Notes: generated from the sequence alone by a model not told the origin. DNA of 64,000 nucleotides from Paraglaciecola sp. MB-3u-78 (GCF_002835935.1 NZ_PJCF01000003.1:1-64000); one strand, 5' to 3'. Counted from the first letter of the stretch, positions 28,429 through 38,524 are shown. Numbers and translations: made by a program.

Positions 28429-29034
28429 ATGGAATTAGTATTGAAAGACGCAAATAGCGCTCTTGAAGTATCCGAAGCAACCTTTGGACGTGATTTTAAC
28501 GAAGCACTAGTACATCAAGTAGTAGTTGCATTCGGTGCAGGAGCTCGTCAGGGTTCCAAGGCACAAAAAACACGCTCTGAAGTTCGCGGTGGTGGTGCCA
28601 AGCCTTGGCGTCAAAAAGGAACAGGTCGTGCCCGTGCCGGTACAATCCGCAGTCCTATCTGGCGTTCTGGTGGTGTAACTTTTGCAGCTAAGCCACAGGA
28701 TCACAGCCAAAAGGTTAACAAGAAGATGTACCGCGGTGCTATTCAAAGCATCCTTTCTGAGTTGGTACGTCAAGACCGTCTAATCGTGGTTGAAAAATTT
28801 GCAGTTGAAACTCCAAAAACGAAAGAATTAATTTCTAAGTTGAAAGAGCTTGAACTTAAAGATGTACTTATTGTGACATCAGAAGTTGATGAGAACTTGT
28901 TCTTATCAGCACGTAACTTGTACAAAGTTGACGTTCGTGATGTTCAGGGTATTGACCCAGTAAGTCTTATTGCATTCGAAAAAGTATTGATGACTGCTGA
29001 TGCAGTTAAACAATTAGAGGAGTCGCTAGCATGA
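28429..29034 (+). CDS. rplD: 50S ribosomal protein L4
   Basis: L4 lines the peptide exit tunnel and, in E. coli, represses its own operon through the S10 leader. The protein begins [20 protein letters not shown] and contains the tunnel loop [18 protein letters not shown] and [23 protein letters not shown] at 28429 is taken as the start, because it matches homologues exactly and lies seven bases after GGGGAG. A GTG three bases upstream is less likely. The 201 residues are standard, and the stop overlaps the start of rplW. Confidence 0.98.
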   Translation: MELVLKDANSALEVSEATFGRDFNEALVHQVVVAFGAGARQGSKAQKTRSEVRGGGAKPWRQKGTGRARAGTIRSPIWRSGGVTFAAKPQDHSQKVNKKMYRGAIQSILSELVRQDRLIVVEKFAVETPKTKELISKLKELELKDVLIVTSEVDENLFLSARNLYKVDVRDVQGIDPVSLIAFEKVLMTADAVKQLEESLA

Positions 29035-29333
29035 TAAATGAAGAGCGTCTACTTAAGGTGCTTTTAGCACCACATGTTTCTGAAAAAGCAACGCTAGCTG
29101 CTGAGACAAACAACACTGTTGTTTTGAAAGTAGTCAAAGATGCGAACAAAGAAGAAATCAAAGCAGCAGTTGAAAAATTGTTTGAAGTTGAAGTCGATTC
29201 TGTTCGTACCTTAAACGTCAAGGGTAAAACTAAGCGTCACGGTTCATCTTTTGGTAAGCGTAAAGACTGGAAAAAAGCCTACGTTGTGCTTAAAGAAGGT
29301 CAAGAAATTGACTTTGCTGGCAGCGAAGGCTAA
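29031..29333 (+). CDS. rplW: 50S ribosomal protein L23
   Basis: L23 sits at the exit of the peptide tunnel and docks trigger factor and the signal recognition particle. The protein of 100 residues begins [20 protein letters not shown] and ends with the usual [20 protein letters not shown]. Its ATG overlaps the rplD stop as ATGA, so it is translationally coupled to L4. Confidence 0.98.
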   Translation: MINEERLLKVLLAPHVSEKATLAAETNNTVVLKVVKDANKEEIKAAVEKLFEVEVDSVRTLNVKGKTKRHGSSFGKRKDWKKAYVVLKEGQEIDFAGSEG

Positions 29334-29347
29334 GAAGAGGATTAGAT

Positions 29348-30172
29348 ATGCCATTATTAAAAGCTAAGCCGACTTCTCCTGGTCGTCGTCACGTAGTTCA
29401 GGTTATTAACCATGATCTACACAAAGGCGCACCTTATGCACCTTTACTTGAAAAGAACAGCAAATCTGGTGGTCGTAACAACAATGGTCGCATTACCGTG
29501 CGTCATATTGGTGGTGGCCATAAGCATCATTATCGTGTAATCGATTTTAAACGTAATAAAGATGGCATTCCAGCCAAAATTGAACGTTTGGAATATGATC
29601 CAAACCGTTCTGCAAACATCTGTTTGGTGTTATATGCAGATGGTGAGCGTCGTTATATTTTAGCTCCTAAAGGTGCTAAAGCAGGCGATGCAATCCAGTC
29701 AGGTTCTGATGTGTCAATTAAAGCAGGTAATACTTTGCCAATGCGTAACATTCCAGTAGGTACTACGGTACACGCTATTGAAATGAAGCCTGGCAAAGGA
29801 GCCCAAATTGCTCGTTCTGCAGGTACTTACGCACAGATCTTAGCGCGTGCCGAGGGTTATGTAACTCTTCGTCTACGTTCTGGTGAAGTTCGCCGAGTAT
29901 TAGCAGATTGTCGTGCCACTGTTGGCGAAATCGGCAATGCAGAACACATGCTACGTTCACTTGGTAAAGCCGGTGCGAACAGATGGCGCGGTATCCGTCC
30001 AACTGTCCGTGGTGTTGCCATGAACCCTGTTGATCACCCACATGGTGGTGGTGAAGGTCGTACCTCTGGTGGCCGTCATCCTGTTTCACCTTGGGGCGTT
30101 CCAACTAAGGGCAAGAAAACACGTAGTAACAAGCGTACTGATAAATTAATCGTACGTCGTCGTAATAAGTAA
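29348..30172 (+). CDS. rplB: 50S ribosomal protein L2
   Basis: L2 is needed for subunit joining and lies close to the peptidyl transferase centre. The 274-residue protein begins [20 protein letters not shown], has the [20 protein letters not shown] region, and carries the conserved [20 protein letters not shown] with the functional histidine near residue 229. The end is KLIVRRRNK. It follows rplW by 14 bases in the operon. Confidence 0.98.
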   Translation: MPLLKAKPTSPGRRHVVQVINHDLHKGAPYAPLLEKNSKSGGRNNNGRITVRHIGGGHKHHYRVIDFKRNKDGIPAKIERLEYDPNRSANICLVLYADGERRYILAPKGAKAGDAIQSGSDVSIKAGNTLPMRNIPVGTTVHAIEMKPGKGAQIARSAGTYAQILARAEGYVTLRLRSGEVRRVLADCRATVGEIGNAEHMLRSLGKAGANRWRGIRPTVRGVAMNPVDHPHGGGEGRTSGGRHPVSPWGVPTKGKKTRSNKRTDKLIVRRRNK

Positions 30173-30187
30173 TAGCGAGGATTCACC

Positions 30188-30463
30188 ATGCCACGTTCTC
30201 TCAAGAAGGGTCCATTCATTGACCTACACTTGCTGAAGAAGGTCGAGGCTGCAGTGGAGAAGGGCGAGAAAAAACCAATTAAGACTTGGTCTCGCCGCTC
30301 TATGATCATCCCAGATATGATTGGGTTGACCATTGCGGTCCATAACGGTCGTCAACACGTCCCTGTATTTGTCAGTGACGAAATGGTTGGCCATAAATTG
30401 GGCGAATTTGCTCCAACGCGTACTTACCGTGGCCATGTCGCGGATAAGAAAGCCAAGAGATAG
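30188..30463 (+). CDS. rpsS: 30S ribosomal protein S19
   Basis: S19 binds 16S rRNA in the head of the small subunit near the A-site finger. The 91-residue protein begins [20 protein letters not shown] and contains [20 protein letters not shown] and [16 protein letters not shown], all typical. GAGGA precedes the ATG. It is fifth in the cluster. Confidence 0.98.
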   Translation: MPRSLKKGPFIDLHLLKKVEAAVEKGEKKPIKTWSRRSMIIPDMIGLTIAVHNGRQHVPVFVSDEMVGHKLGEFAPTRTYRGHVADKKAKR

Positions 30464-30473
30464 GAATTAGATT

Positions 30474-30806
30474 ATGGAAGCTTTTGCTAAACATCGTCAT
30501 GCTCGTACCTCTGCTCAAAAGGCTCGCTTGGTAGCAGATCAAATTCGTGGTTTACACGTTGAAAAGGCCCTTGAGGTGCTGTCTTACAGCCCTAAAAAAG
30601 GTGCCGATCTAGTCAAGAAAGTATTAGAGTCAGCGATTGCGAACGCCGAACATAACGAAGGTGCAGATATCGACGAATTGTCAGTATCTAAAATCTTTGT
30701 TGACGAAGGTCCAACTATGAAGCGTATTAAGCCTAGAGCCAAAGGCCGTGCTGATCGTATATTGAAGCGTAGCAGTCACATCACTGTTGTTGTGTCTGAT
30801 AACTAG
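30474..30806 (+). CDS. rplV: 50S ribosomal protein L22
   Basis: L22 reaches into the peptide exit tunnel with a beta-hairpin and helps macrolide and SecM-type interactions. The 110-residue protein begins [20 protein letters not shown], and the hairpin reads [20 protein letters not shown]. It is standard in length and follows rpsS by 10 bases. Confidence 0.98.
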   Translation: MEAFAKHRHARTSAQKARLVADQIRGLHVEKALEVLSYSPKKGADLVKKVLESAIANAEHNEGADIDELSVSKIFVDEGPTMKRIKPRAKGRADRILKRSSHITVVVSDN

Positions 30807-30815
30807 GAGAAAGTA

Positions 30816-31517
30816 ATGGGACAGAAGGTACATCCTACAGGTATACGCCTGGGTATCAGCAAACCATGGACATCTACCTGGTACGCTAATACTGCAGATT
30901 ATGCAGATAACCTGTTTAATGATCATCAGGTACGTCAGTATCTGACTAAGGCACTTAAAAGTGCTTCACTTTCGAAAATCGTTATCGAACGTCCAGCGAA
31001 AAGCATTCGTGTGACTATTCACACTGCTCGCCCTGGTGTTGTTATCGGTAAAAAAGGTGAAGACGTTGAGAAGCTACGTAAGCATGTATCTAAGCTAGCC
31101 GGTGTGCCAGCTCAGATCAACATTGCTGAAGTACGCAAGCCAGAATTAGACGGACAACTTGTTGCAGACAGTATTGCAAGCCAATTAGAACGTCGGGTTA
31201 TGTTTCGTCGTGCTATGAAGCGTGCAGTGCAAAATGCAATGCGAATTGGTGCTAAAGGTATCAAAGTTCAAGTAAGCGGCCGTTTAGGCGGTGCTGAAAT
31301 TGCGCGTGCCGAATGGTATCGTGAAGGTCGTGTTCCATTACACACTTTCCGTGCTGACATCGACTATGCAACGTCAGAAGCAGCTACTCAATATGGTATC
31401 ATTGGCGTTAAAGTATGGATCTTCAAAGGTGAAGTATTAGGTGGCATGCCACTTACTCACGAGCAGCCCGCTGCCGCACCTAAGAAGAAAGGCCGTGCTC
31501 CTAAGCGTGAGGGCTAA
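30816..31517 (+). CDS. rpsC: 30S ribosomal protein S3
   Basis: S3 forms part of the mRNA entry tunnel and helicase with S4 and S5. The protein begins [23 protein letters not shown] domain contains [20 protein letters not shown], and the C-terminal domain has [20 protein letters not shown]. At 233 residues it is normal, ending in a basic tail. AGGAG precedes the ATG, nine bases after rplV. Confidence 0.98.
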   Translation: MGQKVHPTGIRLGISKPWTSTWYANTADYADNLFNDHQVRQYLTKALKSASLSKIVIERPAKSIRVTIHTARPGVVIGKKGEDVEKLRKHVSKLAGVPAQINIAEVRKPELDGQLVADSIASQLERRVMFRRAMKRAVQNAMRIGAKGIKVQVSGRLGGAEIARAEWYREGRVPLHTFRADIDYATSEAATQYGIIGVKVWIFKGEVLGGMPLTHEQPAAAPKKKGRAPKREG

Positions 31518-31519
31518 TT

Positions 31520-31930
31520 ATGTTACAACCTAAACGTATGAAGTTTCGTAAAATGCATAAAGGTCGCAACCGTGGTTATGCTACGGGTGACAGTGTAAGT
31601 TTCGGAACTTACGGACTTAAATCCGTAGGACGTGGTCGAATGACTGCGCGCCAAATCGAAGCAGCTCGTCGTGCTATGACACGTGCCGTTAAACGTCAAG
31701 GTAAAATTTGGATTCGAGTTTTCCCTGACAAGCCAATTACTGAGAAGCCTCTAGAAGTGCGTCAAGGTAAAGGTAAAGGTAACGTTGAATACTGGGTATG
31801 CCAAATTCAACCGGGTCGTGTGTTATACGAAATGGAAGGTGTTCCAGAAGAAGTAGCACGTGAAGCGTTTGCATTGGCTGCTTCTAAGTTGCCCTTTAAA
31901 ACAACTTTCGTAACTCGGACGGTGATGTAA
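31520..31930 (+). CDS. rplP: 50S ribosomal protein L16
   Basis: L16 organises the A-site region of the large subunit. The 136-residue protein begins [20 protein letters not shown] and contains the conserved [20 protein letters not shown] and [20 protein letters not shown]. The start is two bases after the rpsC stop, and its own stop overlaps rpmC, so these genes are translated as one coupled series. Confidence 0.98.
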   Translation: MLQPKRMKFRKMHKGRNRGYATGDSVSFGTYGLKSVGRGRMTARQIEAARRAMTRAVKRQGKIWIRVFPDKPITEKPLEVRQGKGKGNVEYWVCQIQPGRVLYEMEGVPEEVAREAFALAASKLPFKTTFVTRTVM

Positions 31931-32133
31931 TGAATGCCACAGAACTGAAAGAAAAAAGCGTAGAAGAATTGAACGCAGAGCTACTTAGTTTGCTTCGTGA
32001 ACAATTTAACTTGCGTATGCAAGCGAGCACAGGTCAGCTTGAAAAAACTGACGGTCTTCGTAAAGTGCGTCGCAGTATCGCGCGTGTTAAAACCATTCTG
32101 ACTGAAAAGTCTGCTGCCCCAGTAGGAGCGTAA
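31930..32133 (+). CDS. rpmC: 50S ribosomal protein L29
   Basis: L29 lies beside L23 at the tunnel exit. The 67-residue all-helical protein begins [20 protein letters not shown] and contains [20 protein letters not shown] and [15 protein letters not shown]. Its ATG shares a base with the rplP stop (TAATG). Confidence 0.97.
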   Translation: MNATELKEKSVEELNAELLSLLREQFNLRMQASTGQLEKTDGLRKVRRSIARVKTILTEKSAAPVGA

Positions 32134-32134
32134 G

Positions 32135-32386
32135 ATGACTGAACAAACTAGTCGTACAGTACAAGGTCGTGTGGTCAGCAACAAAATGGAGAAATCCATC
32201 ACTGTTGTAGTAGAACGCAAAGTGAAGCACCCAATTTATGGGAAATTCATCAAACGTACTACTAAGCTACACGCACATGACGAAACTAACCAATGTAACG
32301 AAGGTGACTACGTAGTAATACGTGAATGTCGTCCTTTGTCTAAGTCCAAAAATTGGATGTTAGTAGACGTTATTACTAAAGCGTAA
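32135..32386 (+). CDS. rpsQ: 30S ribosomal protein S17
   Basis: S17 is a primary 16S rRNA-binding protein of the small subunit body. The 83-residue OB-fold protein begins [20 protein letters not shown] and contains [20 protein letters not shown] and [17 protein letters not shown]. It is the last gene of the S10 operon. In most bacteria rplN and the spc operon follow; here a terminator and a decayed insertion sequence do. Confidence 0.98.
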   Translation: MTEQTSRTVQGRVVSNKMEKSITVVVERKVKHPIYGKFIKRTTKLHAHDETNQCNEGDYVVIRECRPLSKSKNWMLVDVITKA

Positions 32387-32409
32387 TTGTTTTAGTAAAC
32401 AAAATTGAA

Positions 32410-32441
32410 AAGGCGCTATCCGCAAGGTTAGCGCCTTTTTT
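32410..32441 (+). terminator. Rho-independent terminator after rpsQ
   Basis: AAGGCGCTA and TAGCGCC(TT) form a stem around CCGCAAGG-type loop bases, followed by TTTTTT. It lies 23 bases past rpsQ and would end the S10 operon transcript. Confidence 0.88.
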
Positions 32442-32593
32442 GTTTGCCCAGCGAAGCTGGCAAACCCGTCTGGTTGAAAGATAGCTAAGGGAAAGATAAT
32501 CCGAATGGCAAGGGGTTCATAACGCTGCGATGCAGTATATCGGTCGTAATTCACCAAGCTAACTGTGGGGTCTGAAGGTAGCCATAGGAGTTA

Positions 32594-33118
32594 TACCAAT
32601 CCGCATAGATAATTAACCACTCAGCGAGATTTTAAGAAGCTTAATCAAGGTACGTGAATGTAGGAAGAGTGGTAAAGCAGCTACAATTTGAGTTGCGCTT
32701 ATTTGTTTGGGCAGTTTGCTCGGCAACGGGAGAAACAGAAGAGTGAATCACGCCCTAGGTTAACAAAAAAATAATGAAACATTATCTTGAGCAAATAACG
32801 GCACGCACACATCTGGGTCGTCATGCGGTGGTGATAATGGACGGAGCCGGTTGGCACACAGATGATACTGCCTAAGGAATAAACAATCTCACTATCATTA
32901 AACTCACACCCTATTCACCTAAGCTTAACCCGTTTGAACAAGTGCAGTAATGGCTTCGGAAACATAATTTGACGAGCCGCTGTTTTAAGGGATACGAAGA
33001 TATGGTTGAGTCATGTACCCTTGTTTAGAAAGATTTTATTGAGGATAGAGAACGGTTGATAAATCTATGCAGTAGATAATGGGCTAAAGTGGCTACATCT
33101 TTAATGCAATTGGTATTA
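32594..33118 (+). pseudogene. IS630-family transposase remnant
   Basis: From about 32690 the plus strand reads LFVWAVCSATGETEE, then, across stops, MKHYLEQITARTHLGRHAVV, IMDGAGWHTDD, LTIIKLTPYSPKLNPFEQVQ and CFKGYEDMVESC. These are the second catalytic aspartate region and the D/E-containing ending of IS630-type DDE transposases. At least three stops interrupt it and the N-terminal half is missing. Degenerate ends ATACCAATCCGCAT (near 32594) and, inverted, ATACCAATTGCAT (near 33115) may be its terminal repeats. It sits where the spc operon would be expected. The rest of 32442-33340 holds no recognised gene. Confidence 0.7.
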
Positions 33119-33340
33119 CGCCACAAGCGATTGCCTATGCAGATGAAATGTAAGAATGGGTGAAAAGTCTTAAAAACTGGCTTAAATAAGCATGGACTCG
33201 GTGCCTCGATAGAGTGAATAAAATATCAAGACAGTGGGTATACCGAAGAAGGTGATACCTATATTTTTTTTATAGCAGTAAACGTTTTTAAATTCAGGGG
33301 CTTGTCAGCTATATTCTTTTGGTTGACGTGCTGTCTAGAG

Positions 33341-33721
33341 TCATTGTGGTTTGCAGCTCAGAAGACTCATTACTTTAATATGACCGCTTTGGTTATGTTG
33401 CAAATAACATTGGCTGTTTTTAATAAGTAAGGAAAATGTATCAGCCGGCATTATATCCCTGCCATGTAATAAATTTCTCTGGTTGTTGTTAGGCTGACTA
33501 CGTTCAACAATGACAGTACTCTTTTGAGTGAATACATTGTCTGCGAGTTTTATCGGTTGGCTATTCATCAAGCTGCCTATGGCTTGTTCTAATAGAATAC
33601 GGATCTCAGGTGATGAGTGTTCAAGCAATGCCGGGAGCGCCTGCTCTGCCTGAAATGTTTTGCAGCTAGTGAGCACTATGATTGTTATGATCAATACACA
33701 CTTAACTTGGTGTTTTTTCAC
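33341..33721 (-). CDS. Small lipoprotein of unknown function
   Basis: The 126-residue protein begins with a signal peptide and a lipobox (CVLIITIIVLTSC, cysteine near residue 20), so it is likely membrane-anchored in the envelope. The rest has no recognised domain; two cysteines near the end (NSQCYLQHNQ, LLSCKPQ) could form a disulfide. The start is GTG at 33721, and it overlaps the stop of the S41 peptidase gene as GTGA, so the two are probably co-translated and may work together. Confidence 0.65.
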   Translation of the reverse strand: MKKHQVKCVLIITIIVLTSCKTFQAEQALPALLEHSSPEIRILLEQAIGSLMNSQPIKLADNVFTQKSTVIVERSQPNNNQRNLLHGRDIMPADTFSLLIKNSQCYLQHNQSGHIKVMSLLSCKPQ

Positions 33722-35316
33722 AATGGGGGTGGCTCACTAATAGGCGTTAAAATCTTTAACGATTCTAAAAAGGTATTGGGTGATTTGATGGCAATACCTG
33801 TGCCTTGAATTTTTGCGGCTTTACTCGCAGGTTTATTTTGGATTGGGCATAAGCTGGTTTCTGCATAACCGATAGCTGATGCTAGTAGGGACTCAGCTTC
33901 GTTGCCGAGGACTTGAGTGAAATCATCAGCTACTTTACAACCCGGTAATTGGTCATCAAATATTGGACTAGTTGTGGGTATAAAACCTTCTGAATATTCC
34001 CCAAACCCTTTTGCATTGACGCCTTGAAACTGAATGGTGAAGTAGGTCGTGCTACAATTATCTGTTGGGTAAAAGCCAAAGGGTTTACCACATGTGGTAT
34101 CGCCAATTAATACGACTTCAACATCAATACCTCGCAGGCCATTTATCACTGCCTCGCTAGCTGAACAGGTATTGTCTGTTGCCAGAATAAATACTCGGGT
34201 CAAATCAACAGATGGTAAGGTATTATTAGTAAACTGATTACTAGTCCAATCAATTTCTCTGCTGTAAAAAGGTGTGGGCTGTAAGGTGTTGCCTGTGACT
34301 GGATCTTCGTTAGGATATTTATCATTGAATTGTAACGTTTCAAAGGTTTGATTATTAGTTTGGGCACTGCCCGCCACCATGTAAGCGACTTGCGAAGCCA
34401 TCGCAAGCAACCCCCCGCCGTTATAACGCAGATCAATAACCAGTTCAGTGACACCTTGAGCAACAAATTGCTGAAACCCGTCAATCAGGTCCTGTTGCCC
34501 TGTGCGGATAAATGAATTGAACTGCATATAGCCCATCCGACCTGCATCTGTGTCTATGACTTTTACGTTTCGAACGGGTTGCAATTCAATATTTTGTGAG
34601 GTTAAGTTGATATCTAATAGCTCGTTTTTAGCTTGATTGGTAAACACAAAGTTAAAGGTCTGCCCTGCATCAGATGGGAACAACGCAGCATTAATTTGGT
34701 CAACGTCAGCCTGATCAGTTGCGTTCACAAAATCAATACCATCAATGGTTTTCAATTCGTAACCTCTGCGAACACTGGCAATAGCAGCTGGGGAATTAGG
34801 CTCCGTAAAGCGCACAATTAAACGTCGAGGTGAACTGGCACTAACAAATTCCCAGTTGATGCCATACCCAGAGGTGACACCGCTTTGTGTTCGTTGATTG
34901 TAGTCTTCGGTCGATTCGGAAAAATGGAAGTTATCTTTAAACGATCCTGATGGGGTGCGCTCATTGGTTTGTAGCTGGCTAAAATAATTTGAAACAAAAA
35001 ATGATGCAGGGTTGTTGTCATCTACCTCGCTGTACCAAAGGTAAGTATCGTTAGTCCAAGAGCGGAGCCACATCTTTTCATGCATGCTAGTACCTTGAGA
35101 GTCCAAAAAGGTATCGCCATTGCTATCCGGACCTGTTCTAGGGACGGCACAAAGATTTTTGTAGGTTGAATCATCAAGAAATTGCCCTGCTATCCAAGTG
35201 GGTTCGAAACTACTGGGGATGGGAGGCACACTTGTTGGCTGGGAACTACTCCCTCCGCAAGCATAAAAAATAAGGCTAATAATAGTAATCAGGGCAAATG
35301 ATATATGTTGATTCAT
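33718..35316 (-). CDS. S41-family peptidase lipoprotein (C-terminal processing peptidase-like)
   Basis: It is a serine peptidase of the tail-specific/CtpA class, anchored by an N-terminal lipobox (ISLIFYAC). A PDZ-like segment (SPAAIASVRRGYELKTIDG) is followed by the S41 core: ELVIDLRYNGGGLLAMASQV, then DNTCSASEAVINGLRG with the nucleophile serine and IGDTTCGKPFGFYP with the general-base lysine. The start is ATG at 35316, with AAAGGAAC eight bases upstream; the in-frame ATG at 35340 adds a polar stretch before the signal. It is followed, overlapping, by a small lipoprotein gene. Its substrate is unknown. Confidence 0.88.
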   Translation of the reverse strand: MNQHISFALITIISLIFYACGGSSSQPTSVPPIPSSFEPTWIAGQFLDDSTYKNLCAVPRTGPDSNGDTFLDSQGTSMHEKMWLRSWTNDTYLWYSEVDDNNPASFFVSNYFSQLQTNERTPSGSFKDNFHFSESTEDYNQRTQSGVTSGYGINWEFVSASSPRRLIVRFTEPNSPAAIASVRRGYELKTIDGIDFVNATDQADVDQINAALFPSDAGQTFNFVFTNQAKNELLDINLTSQNIELQPVRNVKVIDTDAGRMGYMQFNSFIRTGQQDLIDGFQQFVAQGVTELVIDLRYNGGGLLAMASQVAYMVAGSAQTNNQTFETLQFNDKYPNEDPVTGNTLQPTPFYSREIDWTSNQFTNNTLPSVDLTRVFILATDNTCSASEAVINGLRGIDVEVVLIGDTTCGKPFGFYPTDNCSTTYFTIQFQGVNAKGFGEYSEGFIPTTSPIFDDQLPGCKVADDFTQVLGNEAESLLASAIGYAETSLCPIQNKPASKAAKIQGTGIAIKSPNTFLESLKILTPISEPPPL

Positions 35317-35466
35317 AATGATGTTCCTTTTTATCAACATGATTTTTTACCAGTTTAATTTTATTTAGGATCATTTAAGACGACACTCAATGCTCACTAG
35401 TACTCATCAAGACAGGTTAACGTCATGATTAGTTTCATATTTAACTATTTACGCCAATGTCTTAGT

Positions 35467-36039
35467 TTAAGTGGCAAGCTTATGTTTAATCGCAGAACTT
35501 GCAAACTGAGTACCGATTAAAGACAGCACACAGTATGCAGTAAAGTAATAAAAACCTTCCCCAGCAGCAGATAAAGTTTGAGTACTAATATCCAATGCAA
35601 TCTTAAAACCAAATACACTGAATTGTTCTGAGGTATTAGTTTCGGCATGGTTAGTAGACATAATTGCTAGGAAGATAGCGATCACAAACACGTCAGCCAT
35701 TGACCATTTGCCTATGGCGCCCACAAAGTTGATGAGTCGCTTTTCAATTTGCAGTGATTGAGTAAAGTAGGCAAAACAAACCAGTATTGTTTTTAATAGT
35801 GGAATACACACCGAAAATGCAAATATCAGTGCAGCGACTAGCAATCTTTGGTCTTCCCATAGTTCGCTAATGGTGGCCATAATAGATAATTCTTTATCTA
35901 TTAGCGACGAAGTCAGGGCTGAACCGCTGAGGTTGGCGGCCATTTCCATATTAAAGGAAAACATAGTCAGCAATATGCCGGGGAAAAATAGCCCCAATGC
36001 GATAATATTAAAGGCAAAGCCAAGATGTTTTTTATACAT
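35467..36039 (-). CDS. Paraquat-inducible protein A-like membrane protein
   Basis: The protein of about 190 residues has four hydrophobic segments (FAFNIIALGLFFPGILLTMF, LLVAALIFAFSVCIPLLKTI, VFVIAIFLAIM, YYFTAYCVLSLIGTQFAS). It carries the PqiA-domain motif VGAIGKWSMADVFVIAI. PqiA-type proteins sit in the inner membrane and partner MCE proteins in lipid transport in E. coli; no MCE gene is nearby, so the role is open. ATG at 36039 is three bases past the argR stop; an overlapping TTG at 36045 is an alternative. It is probably cotranscribed with argR. Confidence 0.85.
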   Translation of the reverse strand: MYKKHLGFAFNIIALGLFFPGILLTMFSFNMEMAANLSGSALTSSLIDKELSIMATISELWEDQRLLVAALIFAFSVCIPLLKTILVCFAYFTQSLQIEKRLINFVGAIGKWSMADVFVIAIFLAIMSTNHAETNTSEQFSVFGFKIALDISTQTLSAAGEGFYYFTAYCVLSLIGTQFASSAIKHKLAT

Positions 36040-36041
36040 TT

Positions 36042-36506
36042 TCAAACGTTTTCAAATAAGGCTTCGACTCGCTTACGAGTATCTTCGATAGTACTGACAT
36101 CGGCAGGGGCAATAAATATTGTGTCATCGCCGGCAATGGTGCCCAACACGCCGTCTTTTTTGCCTAAAGAGTCTAATAAACGCGCAATTAACTGGGCTGC
36201 TCCAGGGCTGGTACGAATAATCACCATCACATTGTTGTGCACAATATCTAGCACCAGTTGTTTAAGGGGGCTCTTTGCTGTGGGCATACCTAATTCAGGA
36301 GGCAAACAATAAACCATATCCCCCCGGGCGTTACGAGTGCGGACTGCGCCAAATTTACTTAACATTCGGGAAACTTTGGATTGACTGATATTATCTAATT
36401 GCTGCATTTTTAGCGCTTCGACTATGTCGCCTTGGGATCCAAAACTTTCCGTTTTAAGGATGTCTTTAAATGCTTTAATCAGTGCGTCTTGTTTAGTGGT
36501 GGCCAT
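36042..36506 (-). CDS. argR: Arginine repressor ArgR
   Basis: ArgR is the arginine-sensing hexameric repressor of arginine biosynthesis and activator of catabolism. The winged helix occupies residues 1-75 ([37 protein letters not shown]). The oligomerisation and arginine-binding domain contains [19 protein letters not shown] and [13 protein letters not shown] with the two aspartates. At 154 residues it is standard. It is divergent from mdh across 219 bases, the usual order in gammaproteobacteria. No convincing ARG box was identified by eye. Confidence 0.96.
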   Translation of the reverse strand: MATTKQDALIKAFKDILKTESFGSQGDIVEALKMQQLDNISQSKVSRMLSKFGAVRTRNARGDMVYCLPPELGMPTAKSPLKQLVLDIVHNNVMVIIRTSPGAAQLIARLLDSLGKKDGVLGTIAGDDTIFIAPADVSTIEDTRKRVEALFENV

Positions 36507-36634
36507 AAGAAACTCGTTAATGGAGTTGATAGTTGTATTTTGCCGTATTGCATAGGTTTAAGCAATTTGCCTGAATAAACAAAGATGAGTATATGATAAA
36601 ACACAGCTGCCTATTAAATCGAGCAAGACCCTAG

Positions 36635-36640
36635 TATAAT
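36635..36640 (+). promoter_or_regulatory. Possible mdh promoter (-10 box)
   Basis: A perfect TATAAT lies 85 bases before mdh. A weak -35 candidate, TATTAA, sits 17 bases upstream at 36612-36617. It is a reasonable promoter but the -35 match is poor. Confidence 0.4.
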
Positions 36641-36725
36641 CCTGCGTTCTTAAAATCTTATATATTTTACAACCCATGTTAGCTTTGGTAGTTGCAAAGT
36701 AGAACGCTTTTCACAGGAGAGAATC

Positions 36726-37661
36726 ATGAAAATAGCCGTATTAGGTGCAGCCGGTGGTATCGGCCAAGCGTTATCATTATTATTAAAAGTTCAATTGCCA
36801 GCAGGCTCTGAGCTGTCTTTGTATGATGTTGCTCCAGTGGTTCCTGGCGTAGCGGTCGATTTAAGCCACATTCCTACCGATGTTAAAGTACAAGGTTTCG
36901 GAAAAGATAATTTAGCTGATGCCTTGACCGGTTGTGACATTGTGTTAATCCCAGCTGGCGTGCCTCGTAAGCCAGGTATGGATCGTTCTGATTTGTTTAA
37001 TATCAATGCGGGTATCGTTAGAAATTTAGTAGATGCCATTGCGGATAATTGTCCAGAAGCTTGTACTTGTATCATCACTAACCCAGTGAATACCACTGTT
37101 GCCATTGCGGCAGAAGCGTTAAAAGCCAAAGGTGTTTACAACAGAAATAAATTGTTTGGTGTGACTACTTTAGATGTTATCCGTTCAGAAACTTTTGTCG
37201 GTAATCTAAAGGGATTAAACCCAGCTAACTTGCACGTTCCCGTGATTGGCGGACACTCTGGCACCACTATTTTGCCTCTTTTATCACAAGTAAAAGGGGT
37301 GGAGTTTACTGATGAAGAAGTAGCAAGTTTAACAACTCGTATCCAAAATGCGGGTACTGAAGTCCTTGAAGCTAAAGCTGGTGGCGGATCAGCAACATTA
37401 TCTATGGGTCATGCTGCTGCAAGATTTTGCTTATCTTTGGTTGATGCGATGCGCGGCGAAAATGTAGTGGAATACACTTACGTTGAAACCAATAGTGACG
37501 ACGCTGAGTTTTTTGCTCACCCAGTACGTTTAGGTAAAAACGGCGTAGAAGAAATTCTTTCTTACGGTGAGTTGAGTGAATTTGAAGAAAACGCTAAAAA
37601 CGCCATGTTAGACGGCCTACGTAGTGATATCGCTATGGGTGTTAAATTCGTTAAAGGTTAG
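36726..37661 (+). CDS. mdh: Malate dehydrogenase
   Basis: Mdh interconverts malate and oxaloacetate with NAD in the citric acid cycle. The Rossmann start [20 protein letters not shown], the substrate loop [20 protein letters not shown] with its arginines, and the active histidine in [18 protein letters not shown] are all present. It is the 311-residue dimeric type of gammaproteobacteria. AGGAGAG precedes the ATG. It is divergent from argR and ends in a strong terminator. Confidence 0.97.
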   Translation: MKIAVLGAAGGIGQALSLLLKVQLPAGSELSLYDVAPVVPGVAVDLSHIPTDVKVQGFGKDNLADALTGCDIVLIPAGVPRKPGMDRSDLFNINAGIVRNLVDAIADNCPEACTCIITNPVNTTVAIAAEALKAKGVYNRNKLFGVTTLDVIRSETFVGNLKGLNPANLHVPVIGGHSGTTILPLLSQVKGVEFTDEEVASLTTRIQNAGTEVLEAKAGGGSATLSMGHAAARFCLSLVDAMRGENVVEYTYVETNSDDAEFFAHPVRLGKNGVEEILSYGELSEFEENAKNAMLDGLRSDIAMGVKFVKG

Positions 37662-37694
37662 TTTTTATTGAAGTGCTAATAATTTAGCATTTAC

Positions 37695-37729
37695 AAAAAA
37701 GCCCCTTAGCACTTTAAGGGGCTTTTTTT
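37695..37729. terminator. Bidirectional terminator after mdh
   Basis: An A run, GCCCCTTA, a short loop, TAAGGGGC and a T run form a symmetric Rho-independent terminator between the convergent mdh and DUF2726 genes. It can stop both. Confidence 0.85.
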
Positions 37730-37760
37730 ATGCTTTAAACTAAGACTCAGTTAGCAGTAG

Positions 37761-38381
37761 TTATGCTGCTGCAACAGGTCGACTGGGAACAGTCTTATTA
37801 GTCTGAATCGGTCTTGTAGGTTTCGCTTGTCTGGCAAACGCTGGTGTCAACTTACCGCCCCTTTGAGGTGTAGGTGCGTTTGAATCTTTTAACCTAGGTT
37901 TAGGAAGTTTAGCTTGAATACACTCTCTAATATCCTGTGCTTTGTAACCAGAGCGCACTTTTATCCTAACATGGGGTATATGTGCCGCATCAAGGGCACC
38001 ACTTACATAAAAATCTCGCTGACTTTTGTAGCCATCTTTGCCATTGTTGTGGACTAAATCAATAGCAATAATGGGTGACATGTCTTCTTTGGAACAAAGC
38101 ACAAAGTCAAGACGTTTGCTGCCTGCCCGTGACGCTGCATTTTTGCTGGTTTTCTTATCTACGTTTTGATGGATAGTCAAAATGTCGCTCATCTTCACCC
38201 TGCATAAGATACGAAATTCATTTCCTACCGCTTCTTCAATAAGTCCTAAAAACGTACGTTCAACGGGTGTAAACAAGTTGCCTTTCTTTTTAAAAGGAAA
38301 TGCCAAACCCGGTTCATATAGTTTCATAGCGCCTACAGCCACGATGATCAGTAACATCATCAATACAATTGCTAGTTCCAT
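37761..38381 (-). CDS. DUF2726 domain protein with N-terminal membrane anchor
   Basis: The protein begins with one transmembrane helix (MELAIVLMMLLIIVAVGAMK). A DUF2726 domain follows (LFTPVERTFLGLIEEAVGNE, RLDFVLCSKEDMSPIIAIDL, then YVSGALDAAHIPHVRIKV). The fold resembles restriction-endonuclease-like nucleases in relatives, though no activity is established. A basic, proline-rich tail ends it. The start is ATG at 38381, because GGAG stands five bases before it; an in-frame ATG at 38399 would add six residues. Function unknown. Confidence 0.8.
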   Translation of the reverse strand: MELAIVLMMLLIIVAVGAMKLYEPGLAFPFKKKGNLFTPVERTFLGLIEEAVGNEFRILCRVKMSDILTIHQNVDKKTSKNAASRAGSKRLDFVLCSKEDMSPIIAIDLVHNNGKDGYKSQRDFYVSGALDAAHIPHVRIKVRSGYKAQDIRECIQAKLPKPRLKDSNAPTPQRGGKLTPAFARQAKPTRPIQTNKTVPSRPVAAA

Positions 38382-38524
38382 GGTATCTCCAAAAGCCAAT
38401 GTCAGAAAATTGACTAAGTGTTAGTCTTTTCTTAAATAAGCAAAAAAGGTGCCAATGGCGGGATAAAAAAGAGTCTTTTGATTTTAGGGCTTTAGAAAAC
38501 GTTAGGTCAACCTGAGGTATAACG

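Noticed and set aside
29775..30104. 109-residue frame opposite rplB
   Set aside because: Histidine- and glutamine-rich antisense shadow of a ribosomal protein gene.
32442..32590. Structured-looking sequence after the S10 terminator, considered as a group II intron fragment
   Set aside because: No intron domain V or maturase frame was found; similarity was only an impression.
36507..36725. ARG box in the argR-mdh gap
   Set aside because: No stretch comes close enough to the ArgR consensus palindrome by eye.
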